A stretch of DNA of 64,000 nt from NCBI GenBank assembly GCA_050789255.1, contig JBOZRQ010000049.1:124001-188000 (forward strand), read 5' to 3'. The notes beneath the pieces were generated by a model. It ran no database searches. It was not told the origin of the DNA and saw nothing but the letters and a program-made list of their open reading frames with translations. This document shows, piece by piece, positions 16,861-24,969 of this stretch. Each line of letters begins with the position of its first letter. Positions within the stretch are counted from its first letter, which is position 1. A program made the position numbers and the translations under genes. The DNA is from JBOZRQ01 sp050789255. GTDB taxonomy: Bacteria > Bacillota > Sulfobacillia > Symbiobacteriales > Symbiobacteriaceae.

Positions 16861-17472
16861 CTACCCCTTCTCAGGGGCAAGTCCCGAGCGGATCAGGTCG
16901 ATCACCCCGACGGCGTCGGCCTGGTTCTTCTCCTCCCAGAGCACAAAGCGCTGGCCGGTGTAATCGGAGATGCCCATCAGGCACCAGGCCAGCAGTTCCG
17001 GGTCCATCGTGCGGATCTCGCCGCGGTCCATGGCCTCCGACAACCTGCGGGTGTAGCCGCTGGCCATGCGCTTGTAGTACCACCGGTAGAGCTCTTCGTC
17101 CACGAACTCGGCCTGCCGGATGATGCGGTACAGGTTGCGGTGCTTGTCGACGAAGCTGTAGAACGCTTCAGAGCCCAACCGCTCTGCTTCGAGGCGGTCC
17201 TTGGCCCCACGGGTGGCCAGTTCAGTCTCTTTGCGGAGCGTGTGGCTCAGGTGCTCGACGAGCGCCCGAAAGATGTCGTTCTTGCTGGGGAAGTACAGGT
17301 AGAAGGTGCCCTGGGCCACGCCCGCCTTCTGGGTGATGTCCGAGACCGAGGTCTGGTAGAAGCCCTTGGTCCCGAAGATCTCCTCGGCGGCGTCCATGAG
17401 CCGCTGCCGGGTGGCTTCACCCTTGGCGCCCAGGGTCCGGTCCTTCGACTTGGCCGCCTCCGTATATGACAT
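16861..17472 (-). CDS. TetR/AcrR family transcriptional regulator
   Basis: A 203-residue regulator. The N-terminal helix-turn-helix reads TRQRLMDAAEEIFGTKGFYQTSVSDITQKAGVAQGTFYLYFPSK (about residues 21-64), a textbook TetR domain. The C-terminal ligand domain contains FRALVEHLSHTLRKETELA and resembles fatty-acid or acyl-CoA responsive members, though that is only suggestive. The ATG at 17472 is preceded by AGAGGTG; a GTG nine bases upstream is less well placed. As first gene ahead of the binding protein and Liv-type transporter it probably autoregulates and controls that operon. Confidence 0.88.
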   Translation of the reverse strand: MSYTEAAKSKDRTLGAKGEATRQRLMDAAEEIFGTKGFYQTSVSDITQKAGVAQGTFYLYFPSKNDIFRALVEHLSHTLRKETELATRGAKDRLEAERLGSEAFYSFVDKHRNLYRIIRQAEFVDEELYRWYYKRMASGYTRRLSEAMDRGEIRTMDPELLAWCLMGISDYTGQRFVLWEEKNQADAVGVIDLIRSGLAPEKG

Positions 17473-17648
17473 GTGAGTCACCTCTCAGGTCTGTGAATTT
17501 GCTGGCTCTTTGGAAAACCCCTGCTTTGTGAAAGAAATATCTTTGTTCCGTCTTGGATGAATTTAACCACCAGTGAAGAGGGTCAACAAGGTGAGGAGGA
17601 AGAAATTTACAGGGGAAAGACCCGACTCTCGACAAGGGAGGGTACCCC

Positions 17649-18083
17649 GTGGGCAATCGCCTGGATCCTGGCCCGCCCCTGACCGCCGGCGAGGAGTACT
17701 GCGCCACCGAATCCCCGTCTGGCACCGAGTACGCCAAGGCTTCCCTCGTGGCACTGCTCCTGGCGGCAACGGGCGCCGGCGTATGCTTTGGCGTCGCATT
17801 GGCCACGCACCGCCTGTGGGGTGTCATGGTGGTGGTCGTGGGAGTCATGATTGGCCTCGCGGTCCACCATGCCGCCGGGCGCCACCGCTCCGGCGCCCTG
17901 GGAGGCATCGCCGCCGGGGCGACCATGATCGCTTCCCTTGCGGGCTACAGCCTCCTCTGGCTGCCCTTCGTCAGTCCCACCGTGGACCGCTCGCTCTCCT
18001 GGGTCCACCTGGTTATGATCGGGCTTGGCCTCTTTATCGCCTTCCTGATGGCCGGCCCGAGACCCGCTGCCAAAGCGCAATAG
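17649..18083 (+). CDS. Small multi-pass membrane protein of unknown function
   Basis: A 144-residue protein with about four predicted membrane helices (residues 31-50, 55-75, 82-105 and 120-138) after a polar N-terminus, ending in a short Pro/Lys tail. I do not recognise a family. The GTG start at 17649 is supported by GGGAGGG six bases upstream. It is a single-gene unit, diverging from the TetR gene and followed by its own strong terminator. Confidence 0.7.
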   Translation: MGNRLDPGPPLTAGEEYCATESPSGTEYAKASLVALLLAATGAGVCFGVALATHRLWGVMVVVVGVMIGLAVHHAAGRHRSGALGGIAAGATMIASLAGYSLLWLPFVSPTVDRSLSWVHLVMIGLGLFIAFLMAGPRPAAKAQ

Positions 18084-18091
18084 CAAACCAA

Positions 18092-18129
18092 AACGGCGCC
18101 CTGCCACGTGATGGCAGGGCGCCGTTTCC
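18092..18129 (+). terminator. Rho-independent terminator
   Basis: A 15-bp perfect stem AACGGCGCCCTGCCA / TGGCAGGGCGCCGTT with a 5-base loop, followed by TTCC, ends the small membrane-protein gene. Confidence 0.85.
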
Positions 18130-18202
18130 ATGATTTAACTGGAACCACAGCTATATCGTATCCGTCTAAGATTTACAGACTGCACCGGAGGTGAGCCCCG
18201 AC

Positions 18203-20263
18203 ATGCGTACCCGCTCCTGGGTAGCGACCCTGACCGCCCTGCCGCTCCTGTTAGCCGGGGTCCTGCCGGCGCCCGCCGTCACGGCCGCCGCGCCGGTCCA
18301 GGTGATCCTGGACGGACGGACGCTCACGCTTGACCCTGCGCCGACCATTGTAGACGACCGCACCCTGGTGCCGCTCCGGGGCCTGTTCGAGGCCATGGGC
18401 GCCAACCTCACCTGGAACAACGCCACTCGGACCGTGGAGGTCACCCGCGGCGACCGCTACATCCGTCTGAAGATCGACCGCAGGCTCGCTTGCTTGGACC
18501 TGACCTGCTCCTCGGCCGCCACGCTCGACGTGCCGGCCAAGCTGATCCAGGATCGCACCTTCGTGCCGGTCCGCTTCATTTCGCAGACGCTCGGCGCCCA
18601 CGTCTCCTGGGACGATGCCCGCCGGGCCGTGGTGATCGACACCACCCAGGCGCCGGAGCCGCAGCCCGCCCCGGTCTCCATCACCTCGCCGCTGCCCGGG
18701 CAGGTCCTGACCGGGCCCACCGAGCTGAAGCTTGCCACAGATGTGGCAGGCACCAACGTGCAGTACTATCTGCTCGACCCGGCGACGGGCAGCGGGCCGA
18801 TGGCTGCTGCCGGCATGGATCCCAAGGCTGTCTATACCTACACCCCTGACCCCGGCGACGCTGGCCTTCGCCTCCTGGTGGCTGGCGTACGGGACTCGGC
18901 AGGCGTTATGCGCTATTCGGATCCGGTACCTGTCTCGGTCAACCCCGACACCGCGGTCACCGTGACCGGCGCCGCCGAAGGCGGTTTGGTCGACGGCCCG
19001 ATCAGCTTCAGTAGCGACGTCAAGTTCGTGGCGACCCAGGTGTACTTCAACTTGATCGACCCGGCGACGGGGGCGAAAGAGAAGCTGGGGACCGTGGGCC
19101 CCGGCGACAAGGTCACGTGGTACCCGCAAATCGGACACAACGGCACCCGGCAGGTTCAGGCCGTCGCCGTGGACCGGTATGACAGGGAGTACCCCTCGGC
19201 GCCGGTTACCGTCAGCGTGCAGTCGGGCTACCGCCAGGACCTGAGCGGCCTTAAGAACGGTCAGGTGCTGAAGCGCCCGGTAACCCTGTCCGTGGGCACC
19301 AACTACTCGGTCGAAGCGATTCAGTATCTACTGGATGACAAGCACCTTGCCTGGGGAACGAAGTACGATTGGAACTTCGGCCCTGAAGCAAGCGGCAGCC
19401 ATACGCTGCGGGTCCGAATTACAGCCAAGGACGGTACGGTAAACGAAATCGGACCCATCAGCTTCACCGTGGATGCCCGGCCCGAAATCTGGACCGCGGG
19501 GATTGGCCCCAACCAGGTCGTGACCGGCGCCGTTACCCTGAGTACGGCTGCAAACGTCCCCGTCACGGCGGTGGAGTACCACCTGCTCAATGAGGCGGGT
19601 ACGAAGAGCATCGCTCTGATCGGTCGCACCGCTCCCGGCCAGAGCTTCACCTGGGCGCCCAAGGCCGATCAGGCCGGCAACCAGCGCCTGATGGTCATGG
19701 CCCGGGCCGCCAACGGCGACCTGCTCCGCTCTGAGATCGTCAACTTCCGAGTCTATCTCGGCACGATTTACGGCCCCAAGCAGGGGATTCCCCGGAGCGA
19801 GTTCCTGCCCATGGCCTCGCAGCTGTCGGTCACGCACTACCATGAGACCGGCATGTCGGCGGCTCTGAAGACGGCCCAGTCCCTGCTGGAGTCGGGCTCG
19901 AACCCCTACGGCCCGATCGACAAGTACACCGGCCAGATCTCCTACAACCTGTTCGGCATCAAGGGGTCCGGTGCGGCGGGCTCCGTGATCTCCAACACCT
20001 GGGAGGTCTACAACGGGAAGAACTACTATGTAGACGCCAACTTCCGGGCCTACCACAACATCGAGGAGGGCTTCAAGGACCACGCCGACCTCCTGCTGAC
20101 CCGGCCATGGTACGCCCCCTACCGTGCGGTGATGTCCAACCCGGTGCTCGGCGCCTGGGCGCTGCGGCGCAGCGGGTATGCCACCGACCCGAATTACCCG
20201 GTCAAGCTGATTAACCTGATGAAACAGTACGACATGTTCAAGCTCGACATCATCGAGCTGTAG
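18203..20263 (+). CDS. Secreted wall enzyme: copper-amine-oxidase-N-like domain plus glucosaminidase-like domain
   Basis: About 686 residues. A signal peptide (SWVATLTALPLLLAGVLPAPAV) is followed by a copper_amine_oxidase_N-type stalk domain (VILDGRTLTLDP, DDRTLVPLRGLFEAMGANLTW, DRTFVPVRFISQTLGAHVSWD; about residues 30-145), then several repeated Ig-like segments each centred on VQYYLLD-, TQVYFNLID-, IQYLLDD- or VEYHLLN-type strands. The C-terminal 160 residues match beta-N-acetylglucosaminidases: AALKTAQSLLESGSNPYGP, NLFGIKG, then YHNIEEGFKDHADLL. It likely trims peptidoglycan outside the cell. The ATG at 18203 has GGAGGTG nine bases upstream. It is monocistronic with its own terminator. Confidence 0.85.
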   Translation: MRTRSWVATLTALPLLLAGVLPAPAVTAAAPVQVILDGRTLTLDPAPTIVDDRTLVPLRGLFEAMGANLTWNNATRTVEVTRGDRYIRLKIDRRLACLDLTCSSAATLDVPAKLIQDRTFVPVRFISQTLGAHVSWDDARRAVVIDTTQAPEPQPAPVSITSPLPGQVLTGPTELKLATDVAGTNVQYYLLDPATGSGPMAAAGMDPKAVYTYTPDPGDAGLRLLVAGVRDSAGVMRYSDPVPVSVNPDTAVTVTGAAEGGLVDGPISFSSDVKFVATQVYFNLIDPATGAKEKLGTVGPGDKVTWYPQIGHNGTRQVQAVAVDRYDREYPSAPVTVSVQSGYRQDLSGLKNGQVLKRPVTLSVGTNYSVEAIQYLLDDKHLAWGTKYDWNFGPEASGSHTLRVRITAKDGTVNEIGPISFTVDARPEIWTAGIGPNQVVTGAVTLSTAANVPVTAVEYHLLNEAGTKSIALIGRTAPGQSFTWAPKADQAGNQRLMVMARAANGDLLRSEIVNFRVYLGTIYGPKQGIPRSEFLPMASQLSVTHYHETGMSAALKTAQSLLESGSNPYGPIDKYTGQISYNLFGIKGSGAAGSVISNTWEVYNGKNYYVDANFRAYHNIEEGFKDHADLLLTRPWYAPYRAVMSNPVLGAWALRRSGYATDPNYPVKLINLMKQYDMFKLDIIEL

Positions 20264-20277
20264 GCCTGACTACTTGA

Positions 20278-20307
20278 AGAGGCGCCCTGTACGGGGGCGC
20301 CTCTTTG
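20278..20307 (+). terminator. Rho-independent terminator
   Basis: AGAGGCGCCC pairs with GGGCGCCTCT around a short loop, followed by TTTG, 15 bases after the glucosaminidase gene. Confidence 0.85.
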
Positions 20308-20377
20308 TGTACGCTAAAGGGATTATTCTGCCTAGTGATGAAGTTCAGAGGCGAACGATCTCTGGGGAGGCCGCCGC

Positions 20378-21760
20378 ATGGACTTGCTGCAAATGCTGGA
20401 GGATCATCTGAAACCGTACCGTCAGCGCTTTCAGACCTTTGCCCGGTTGCCCGAAGCTGGGCGCCCCCACGCCGAGGTGCTCGCGGAGATGGCCGAACTG
20501 CACCGCATCGAAGCGGAGCGGTGGCGGTCAGGGTATGCGTCGGGCGCCGTCTACCACGGGGACCAGGAGCACATCGAGTTCCTGAGCCAGGTCTACGCCC
20601 TGCACTCGCAGTCCAACCCGCTCCACCCCGACCTGTGGCCCAGCAGCGCCAAGTTCGAGGCGGAGATCGTGGCCATGACCGCCAGCATGCTTGGCGCTGG
20701 CCCTGATTCAGGTATTTGCGGGACCGTCTCCTCGGGCGGCACCGAGAGCATCCTGCTGGCCATGAAGACCTACCGGGACTGGGGCCGCACCGTCAAGGGG
20801 ATCAGCGCCCCCGAGGCGGTGGTCCCGGTCACCGCCCACGCCGCCTTCGAGAAGGCTGCGCACTACTTCGGCATCCGCCTCGTCCCCGTGCCGGTGGACT
20901 GCGACTACCGCGCCGACCTGTCAGCCGTCCGGGCCGCCATCACCCCGAACACCGTGGTCGTGGTTGGCTCCGCACCGGCCTTCCCGCACGGCATCATCGA
21001 CCCGATCCCCGAGCTGGCAGCGATCGCTGAGCAGCACGGCATCGGTTGCCACGTGGACGCCTGCCTGGGAGGCTTCCTGCTGCCCTGGGCGGAGCGGTTG
21101 GGCTACCCGGTGCCCGTCTTCGACTTCCGGCTCCCCGGCGTCACCTCCATGTCGGCGGACACCCACAAGTACGGCTACGCCGCCAAGGGGACCTCGGTGA
21201 TCCTCTACCGGGGCGCCGACCTCCTCCATCACCAGTACTTCGCTGCCACCGACTGGCCCGGGGGGCTCTACTTCTCCCCCACCTTCGCCGGCAGCCGCCC
21301 CGGCGCCCTCAGCGCCGCCTGCTGGGCCGCCATGGTCGCCACCGGCGAGCAGGGCTACATGGACGCCACTCGCCGCCTCCTTGAGTCGGCTACCGCCATC
21401 AAGGAGGGGATCCGGAAGATTCCCGAGTTGCAGGTTTTGGGCGATCCGCTCTGGGTGATCGCCTTTGGCTCCGAGAGCCTGAACATCTACCAGGTAAACG
21501 AGCTGATGTCCGGGCGGGGCTGGAGCCTCAACGCCCTGCACAGGCCGGCCGCCGTACATATCGCAATCACCCTCCGCCACACCCAGGACGGTGTTGCCCA
21601 CCGGTTCCTCACCGACCTCCGGGCCGCCGTGGCCGAGGCGAAGGCCAACCCCGAGGCCCTGAGCGGCATGGCGCCGATCTATGGCATGGCCGCCCAGATG
21701 CCCGGGGAGATGGTCAGCGAGATGCTCAAGACCTACATCGACCTCATGTACAAGCTGTAA
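20378..21760 (+). CDS. PLP-dependent lyase of the sphingosine-1-phosphate lyase type
   Basis: A 460-residue fold-type I PLP enzyme. The lysine that would bind PLP is Lys264 in SADTHKYGYAAKG, with a second conserved Lys270; GTVSSGGTESILLAMK (115-130) is the cofactor phosphate region and HVDACLGGF (225-233) carries the ring-contacting aspartate. Eukaryotic relatives split sphingosine-1-phosphate into phosphoethanolamine and an aldehyde; the bacterial enzyme of Symbiobacterium thermophilum is a known structural homologue. No membrane anchor is seen. GGGGAGG precedes the ATG. It is followed after 3 bases by a sugar-kinase gene, so the natural substrate may be a phosphorylated amino alcohol made by that kinase (inference). 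Confidence 0.88.
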   Translation: MDLLQMLEDHLKPYRQRFQTFARLPEAGRPHAEVLAEMAELHRIEAERWRSGYASGAVYHGDQEHIEFLSQVYALHSQSNPLHPDLWPSSAKFEAEIVAMTASMLGAGPDSGICGTVSSGGTESILLAMKTYRDWGRTVKGISAPEAVVPVTAHAAFEKAAHYFGIRLVPVPVDCDYRADLSAVRAAITPNTVVVVGSAPAFPHGIIDPIPELAAIAEQHGIGCHVDACLGGFLLPWAERLGYPVPVFDFRLPGVTSMSADTHKYGYAAKGTSVILYRGADLLHHQYFAATDWPGGLYFSPTFAGSRPGALSAACWAAMVATGEQGYMDATRRLLESATAIKEGIRKIPELQVLGDPLWVIAFGSESLNIYQVNELMSGRGWSLNALHRPAAVHIAITLRHTQDGVAHRFLTDLRAAVAEAKANPEALSGMAPIYGMAAQMPGEMVSEMLKTYIDLMYKL

Positions 21761-21763
21761 GCC

Positions 21764-23332
21764 ATGGCTGACACCAAGCATATTCTGGCGATCGATCTGG
21801 GCACCTCAGCGCTCAAGGTGGCGCTGGTCACCACCCGCGGGCAGGTGGTGGGGCTGGAATCCGAACCGGTGCAGTTGCAGCTACTGCCGGGGGGCGGCGC
21901 TGAGCAGGACCCCGAGGAATGGTGGTCCGCCGTCCGCAGGTCTGTCACCCGACTGCTGGGCCGTTTACCAGGGAGCAACGTGGTGGGAATTGGCTGCACG
22001 GCCCAGTGGTCGGGCACCGTCCCGGTGGACCAGGCAGGGCGCCCTCTTTCGAACGCCATCATCTGGATGGACTCCCGCGGCGCCGGCGAGGTCCACCGGG
22101 TGACGGGCGGCCCGGTCCGCATCTCGGGGTACGGCGTCGACAAGCTGGTCCGCTGGGTCCGCAAGACCGGCGGGATTCCGGGCGCCACCGGCAAGGACTC
22201 CGTGGCGCACATTCTCTGGCTGAAACGGCACCATCCGGAGCTGTACGCAAAAGCCCACAAGTTCCTGGAGCCCAAGGACTACCTGAACCTGCGCCTGACC
22301 GGGCGCTTCGCCGCCTCCTACGACTCCATCGCCCTGCACTGGGTGACCGACAACCGGGACCCGGCCCACATCCGCTACGATGACGGACTGCTGGCCCTGG
22401 CCGGCCTCGACCGGGCGAAGCTGCCCGACCTGCTCCCCTCCACGAGTGTCCTCGGAAGCCTAACCCCCGAAGCAGCCGCCGAACTCGGACTGAGCCCCGA
22501 GGTACAGGTGGTCGCCGGCACCCCCGACATCCACTCGGCCGCCGTGGGCTCCGGCGCCACCCGGGACCTGGAGGCGCACCTCTACGTGGGCACCTCCTCC
22601 TGGCTCACCTGCCACGTGCCCTTCAAGAAGACCGACCTGCTGCGCAACATGGCCTCCCTTCCCTCGGCCATCCCGGGGCGCTACTTCATCGCCAACGAGC
22701 AGGAGACGGCGGGCGCCTGCATGAGCTTCCTGCGGGACAACCTGCTCTTCCACGGTGACGGACTCACCCCGTTGCCGCCGCCGCCGAACCTGTATGCCCA
22801 GTTCGACGAGCTGGCTGCGGGCGCCCCGCCCGGGAGTGGCGGCCTGATCTTCACCCCCTGGCTCTACGGGGAGCGCACCCCCGTCGAGGACCACCTCATC
22901 CGAGGCGGCTTCCACAACCTTACTCTGAGCACGACTCGGCCCCAGCTAATCCGGTCGGTGCTGGAAGGGGTCGCCTACAACGCCCGGTGGCTCCTGGAGG
23001 CTGTCGAGACCTTTGCGGGGCGCCGCCTGGACCCAATCCGAATCATCGGGGGCGGGGCTCGCTCCGAGCTCTGGTGCCAGATCTACGCCGACGTGCTGGG
23101 CCGCACCATCGACCAGGTGGATGAGCCGCTGGAGGCCAACGTACGCGGCGCCGCCATCGTCGCAGCGGTCGGCCTGGGACACATGAGCTTCGACGATGCC
23201 CCCAACTGCGTCACGGTGCGCCGGAGCTACCGGCCCCAGCCGGAGCACCGGCAGCTCTACGACCGCATGTACCGGGCCTTCCGGGAACTCTACCGCCGCA
23301 ACCGCCCGGTCTTAGCCAAGCTGAACACCTAA
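21764..23332 (+). CDS. FGGY-family carbohydrate kinase (xylulokinase-like)
   Basis: A 522-residue sugar kinase. The phosphate-1 motif AIDLGTSALKVALV lies at residues 10-23, with the FGGY N-terminal region IGCTAQWSGTVPVD and the C-terminal signature RIIGGGARSELWCQIYADVLG. It phosphorylates a linear polyol or ketose with ATP; D-xylulose is the commonest guess but no other pentose gene is nearby. Its start lies 3 bases after the S1P-lyase-like stop, so the two are surely co-transcribed and probably work in one pathway. A strong hairpin terminator follows. Confidence 0.88.
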   Translation: MADTKHILAIDLGTSALKVALVTTRGQVVGLESEPVQLQLLPGGGAEQDPEEWWSAVRRSVTRLLGRLPGSNVVGIGCTAQWSGTVPVDQAGRPLSNAIIWMDSRGAGEVHRVTGGPVRISGYGVDKLVRWVRKTGGIPGATGKDSVAHILWLKRHHPELYAKAHKFLEPKDYLNLRLTGRFAASYDSIALHWVTDNRDPAHIRYDDGLLALAGLDRAKLPDLLPSTSVLGSLTPEAAAELGLSPEVQVVAGTPDIHSAAVGSGATRDLEAHLYVGTSSWLTCHVPFKKTDLLRNMASLPSAIPGRYFIANEQETAGACMSFLRDNLLFHGDGLTPLPPPPNLYAQFDELAAGAPPGSGGLIFTPWLYGERTPVEDHLIRGGFHNLTLSTTRPQLIRSVLEGVAYNARWLLEAVETFAGRRLDPIRIIGGGARSELWCQIYADVLGRTIDQVDEPLEANVRGAAIVAAVGLGHMSFDDAPNCVTVRRSYRPQPEHRQLYDRMYRAFRELYRRNRPVLAKLNT

Positions 23333-23339
23333 AAGCAGC

Positions 23340-23373
23340 AGGGGCGCCCCTCCGAAGAAGGGCGCCCCTATTT
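23340..23373 (+). terminator. Bidirectional terminator between convergent genes
   Basis: AGGGGCGCCC and GGGCGCCCCT form a 10-bp stem. A short T run follows on the plus strand, and the hairpin sits just past the stops of both the FGGY kinase and the convergent phosphodiesterase gene. Confidence 0.8.
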
Positions 23374-23379
23374 GCAGCG

Positions 23380-24282
23380 TTACCGATAGCCCATTTCCTT
23401 GAGCACCTTGACCGCCCGGTCCGGGTAGTCGGTGATGATCCCGTCCGCCCCGAGCTCGATCAGGTGGCGCATGGTCGCCTCATCGTTAATGGTCCAGTAA
23501 TGCACCTTGATCCCCAGCTTGTGCGCCCGGCTCAGCAGCCTGGGCGAGTCCAGGTGGATCGTCACCGGCCCGAGCTTCTGGCTGGTGGGGAGCTGAAAGG
23601 CGTCCACCTTGGGCTGGTAGAGCCAGTCCAGGTAGGTGAGCCAGTAGGCCGCGAAGGCGTACATGTCGCTGCTGTCGGCGCCAATGGAGGAGCGGTCACC
23701 GGCCACACCACGCCAGCGAACGGTGGGCTCCGAGTGGAAGGAGTTAATGAGGACCTTGTCCTCCATCTTGTACTGCTGGACCAGGGCCCAGAGCTTCTCC
23801 TCGATGGCAGGCGCCTCCTGCTTGATCTCCAGGTTCACCCGCACACCGGGGAACTTCTGAAAGACCTCCTCCAGCGTGGGAATGGTGACCCCCTTGCCCC
23901 GGTAGGGGAACGTCTTGCCGCCGTCCGGGGTGAAGTCGTAGCCGAAGTCGAACTTCCTCAGCTCGGCCAGGGTCATATCCTTGATCAGCCCGGTGCCGTT
24001 GGTGAGGCGGTCGATCGACTCATCGTGGCTGACGACCAGGATGCCATCCATGGTCATGTGCACGTCGGTTTCGATAATGTCGGCGCCCATCTCCATCCCC
24101 AGCGCAAAGGACTCCAGGGTGTTGGAGGGGGCGTGGCCCGAGGCCCCCTGGTGAGCCAGCACGACGGGCTTCTTGTCGGCCAGGTAGGGCTTGATCGGAC
24201 GAGGCTGAATGGTGAATGCCCGAAGGGCAGCCAGGGCGACGATCACTCCCAAAATCGTAACCCAGATCCTACGGCGTTTCAT
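23380..24282 (-). CDS. Glycerophosphodiester phosphodiesterase, membrane-anchored
   Basis: A 300-residue GDPD-family enzyme with one N-terminal hydrophobic segment (residues 6-24), so the catalytic domain is probably outside the membrane. The catalytic pair is His44 (VVLAHQGASGH) and His86 (VVSHDESIDRLTNGTG), with metal ligands Glu71 and Asp73 in IIETDVHMTMDG. The usual HRG is HQG and the usual PENT is PSNT, a shift in the substrate-phosphate and metal region. The family hydrolyses glycerophosphodiesters to an alcohol and glycerol-3-phosphate. It is convergent with the FGGY kinase and apparently monocistronic. Confidence 0.85.
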   Translation of the reverse strand: MKRRRIWVTILGVIVALAALRAFTIQPRPIKPYLADKKPVVLAHQGASGHAPSNTLESFALGMEMGADIIETDVHMTMDGILVVSHDESIDRLTNGTGLIKDMTLAELRKFDFGYDFTPDGGKTFPYRGKGVTIPTLEEVFQKFPGVRVNLEIKQEAPAIEEKLWALVQQYKMEDKVLINSFHSEPTVRWRGVAGDRSSIGADSSDMYAFAAYWLTYLDWLYQPKVDAFQLPTSQKLGPVTIHLDSPRLLSRAHKLGIKVHYWTINDEATMRHLIELGADGIITDYPDRAVKVLKEMGYR

Positions 24283-24354
24283 GCGCAGTAACCCCTCCAG
24301 GTGTGACTAAATGCCACCCAGAGTTCTTTTCGAGCGTAGAATATTCCTGCGTAC

Positions 24355-24963
24355 CTAGATGATCGAAAGCAAGAACTGCAGGCCCACGTACCACATGATC
24401 ACCGCAGAGATCTTGTTCAGCCACTGCCGCAGGTGGGCGCCGGACGCCGCGGTCCCCAGCAGGAAGCCAGCGGTAGCCAGACCGAAGAACCACAGCCACG
24501 ACACCCCGATCACCGCGAGGGTGTAGCCAAGCTTCGGCGTGCCGGTATAGTGCAGCGAGTTGGAGCCGATCACGGCCACGGTATCAAGGATCGCATGGGG
24601 GTTCAGCAGCGACACCGAGGCCGCAAAGGTGATCTGCCGGCGCATCGGCCAGCTTTCGCCGCCGGCGGCGCTCTCCTCCGGTTTGGTGCGCCAGGTCAGC
24701 CAGCCCATGTAAGCCAGGAAGACCACGCCGACCCAGCTCAGGGCGCCCTTCAGCCAGGGCACCGTCAACACCACCATCGAAACGCCGGCCACAGCCAGCG
24801 TCACCAAAAGGGTATCGCAAATAGCAGCGGTAATCACAGCGGGAAGCGCCCCGGCCCAGCGGCGGTGGAGCGCTCCCTGCGTCAGAATAAAGGTGTTCTG
24901 CACGCCCAGCGGCAAAATAAGGCCGAAGGCGAGCAAGAAGCCGTCACGAATAGCAATAAGCAA
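24355..24963 (-). CDS. LysE/ArgO family amino-acid exporter
   Basis: A 202-residue membrane protein with about six hydrophobic segments. The N-terminal FLLAFGLILPLGVQNTFILTQG and the LNPHAILDTVAVIG motif near residue 125 are LysE/ArgO hallmarks (the exporter family for lysine, arginine and related amino acids). The TTG start is 6 bases after the homoserine dehydrogenase stop, with its GGAGG site inside that gene's end, so the two are coupled. An exporter coupled to aspartate-family biosynthesis suggests overflow control of lysine- or threonine-type products (inference). Confidence 0.85.
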   Translation of the reverse strand: MLIAIRDGFLLAFGLILPLGVQNTFILTQGALHRRWAGALPAVITAAICDTLLVTLAVAGVSMVVLTVPWLKGALSWVGVVFLAYMGWLTWRTKPEESAAGGESWPMRRQITFAASVSLLNPHAILDTVAVIGSNSLHYTGTPKLGYTLAVIGVSWLWFFGLATAGFLLGTAASGAHLRQWLNKISAVIMWYVGLQFLLSII

Positions 24964-24969
24964 GCGCTG

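Noticed and set aside
17607..18131. Minus-strand frame opposite the small membrane protein
   Set aside because: It overlaps the whole plus-strand gene, lacks a ribosome site and has typical shadow-frame composition.
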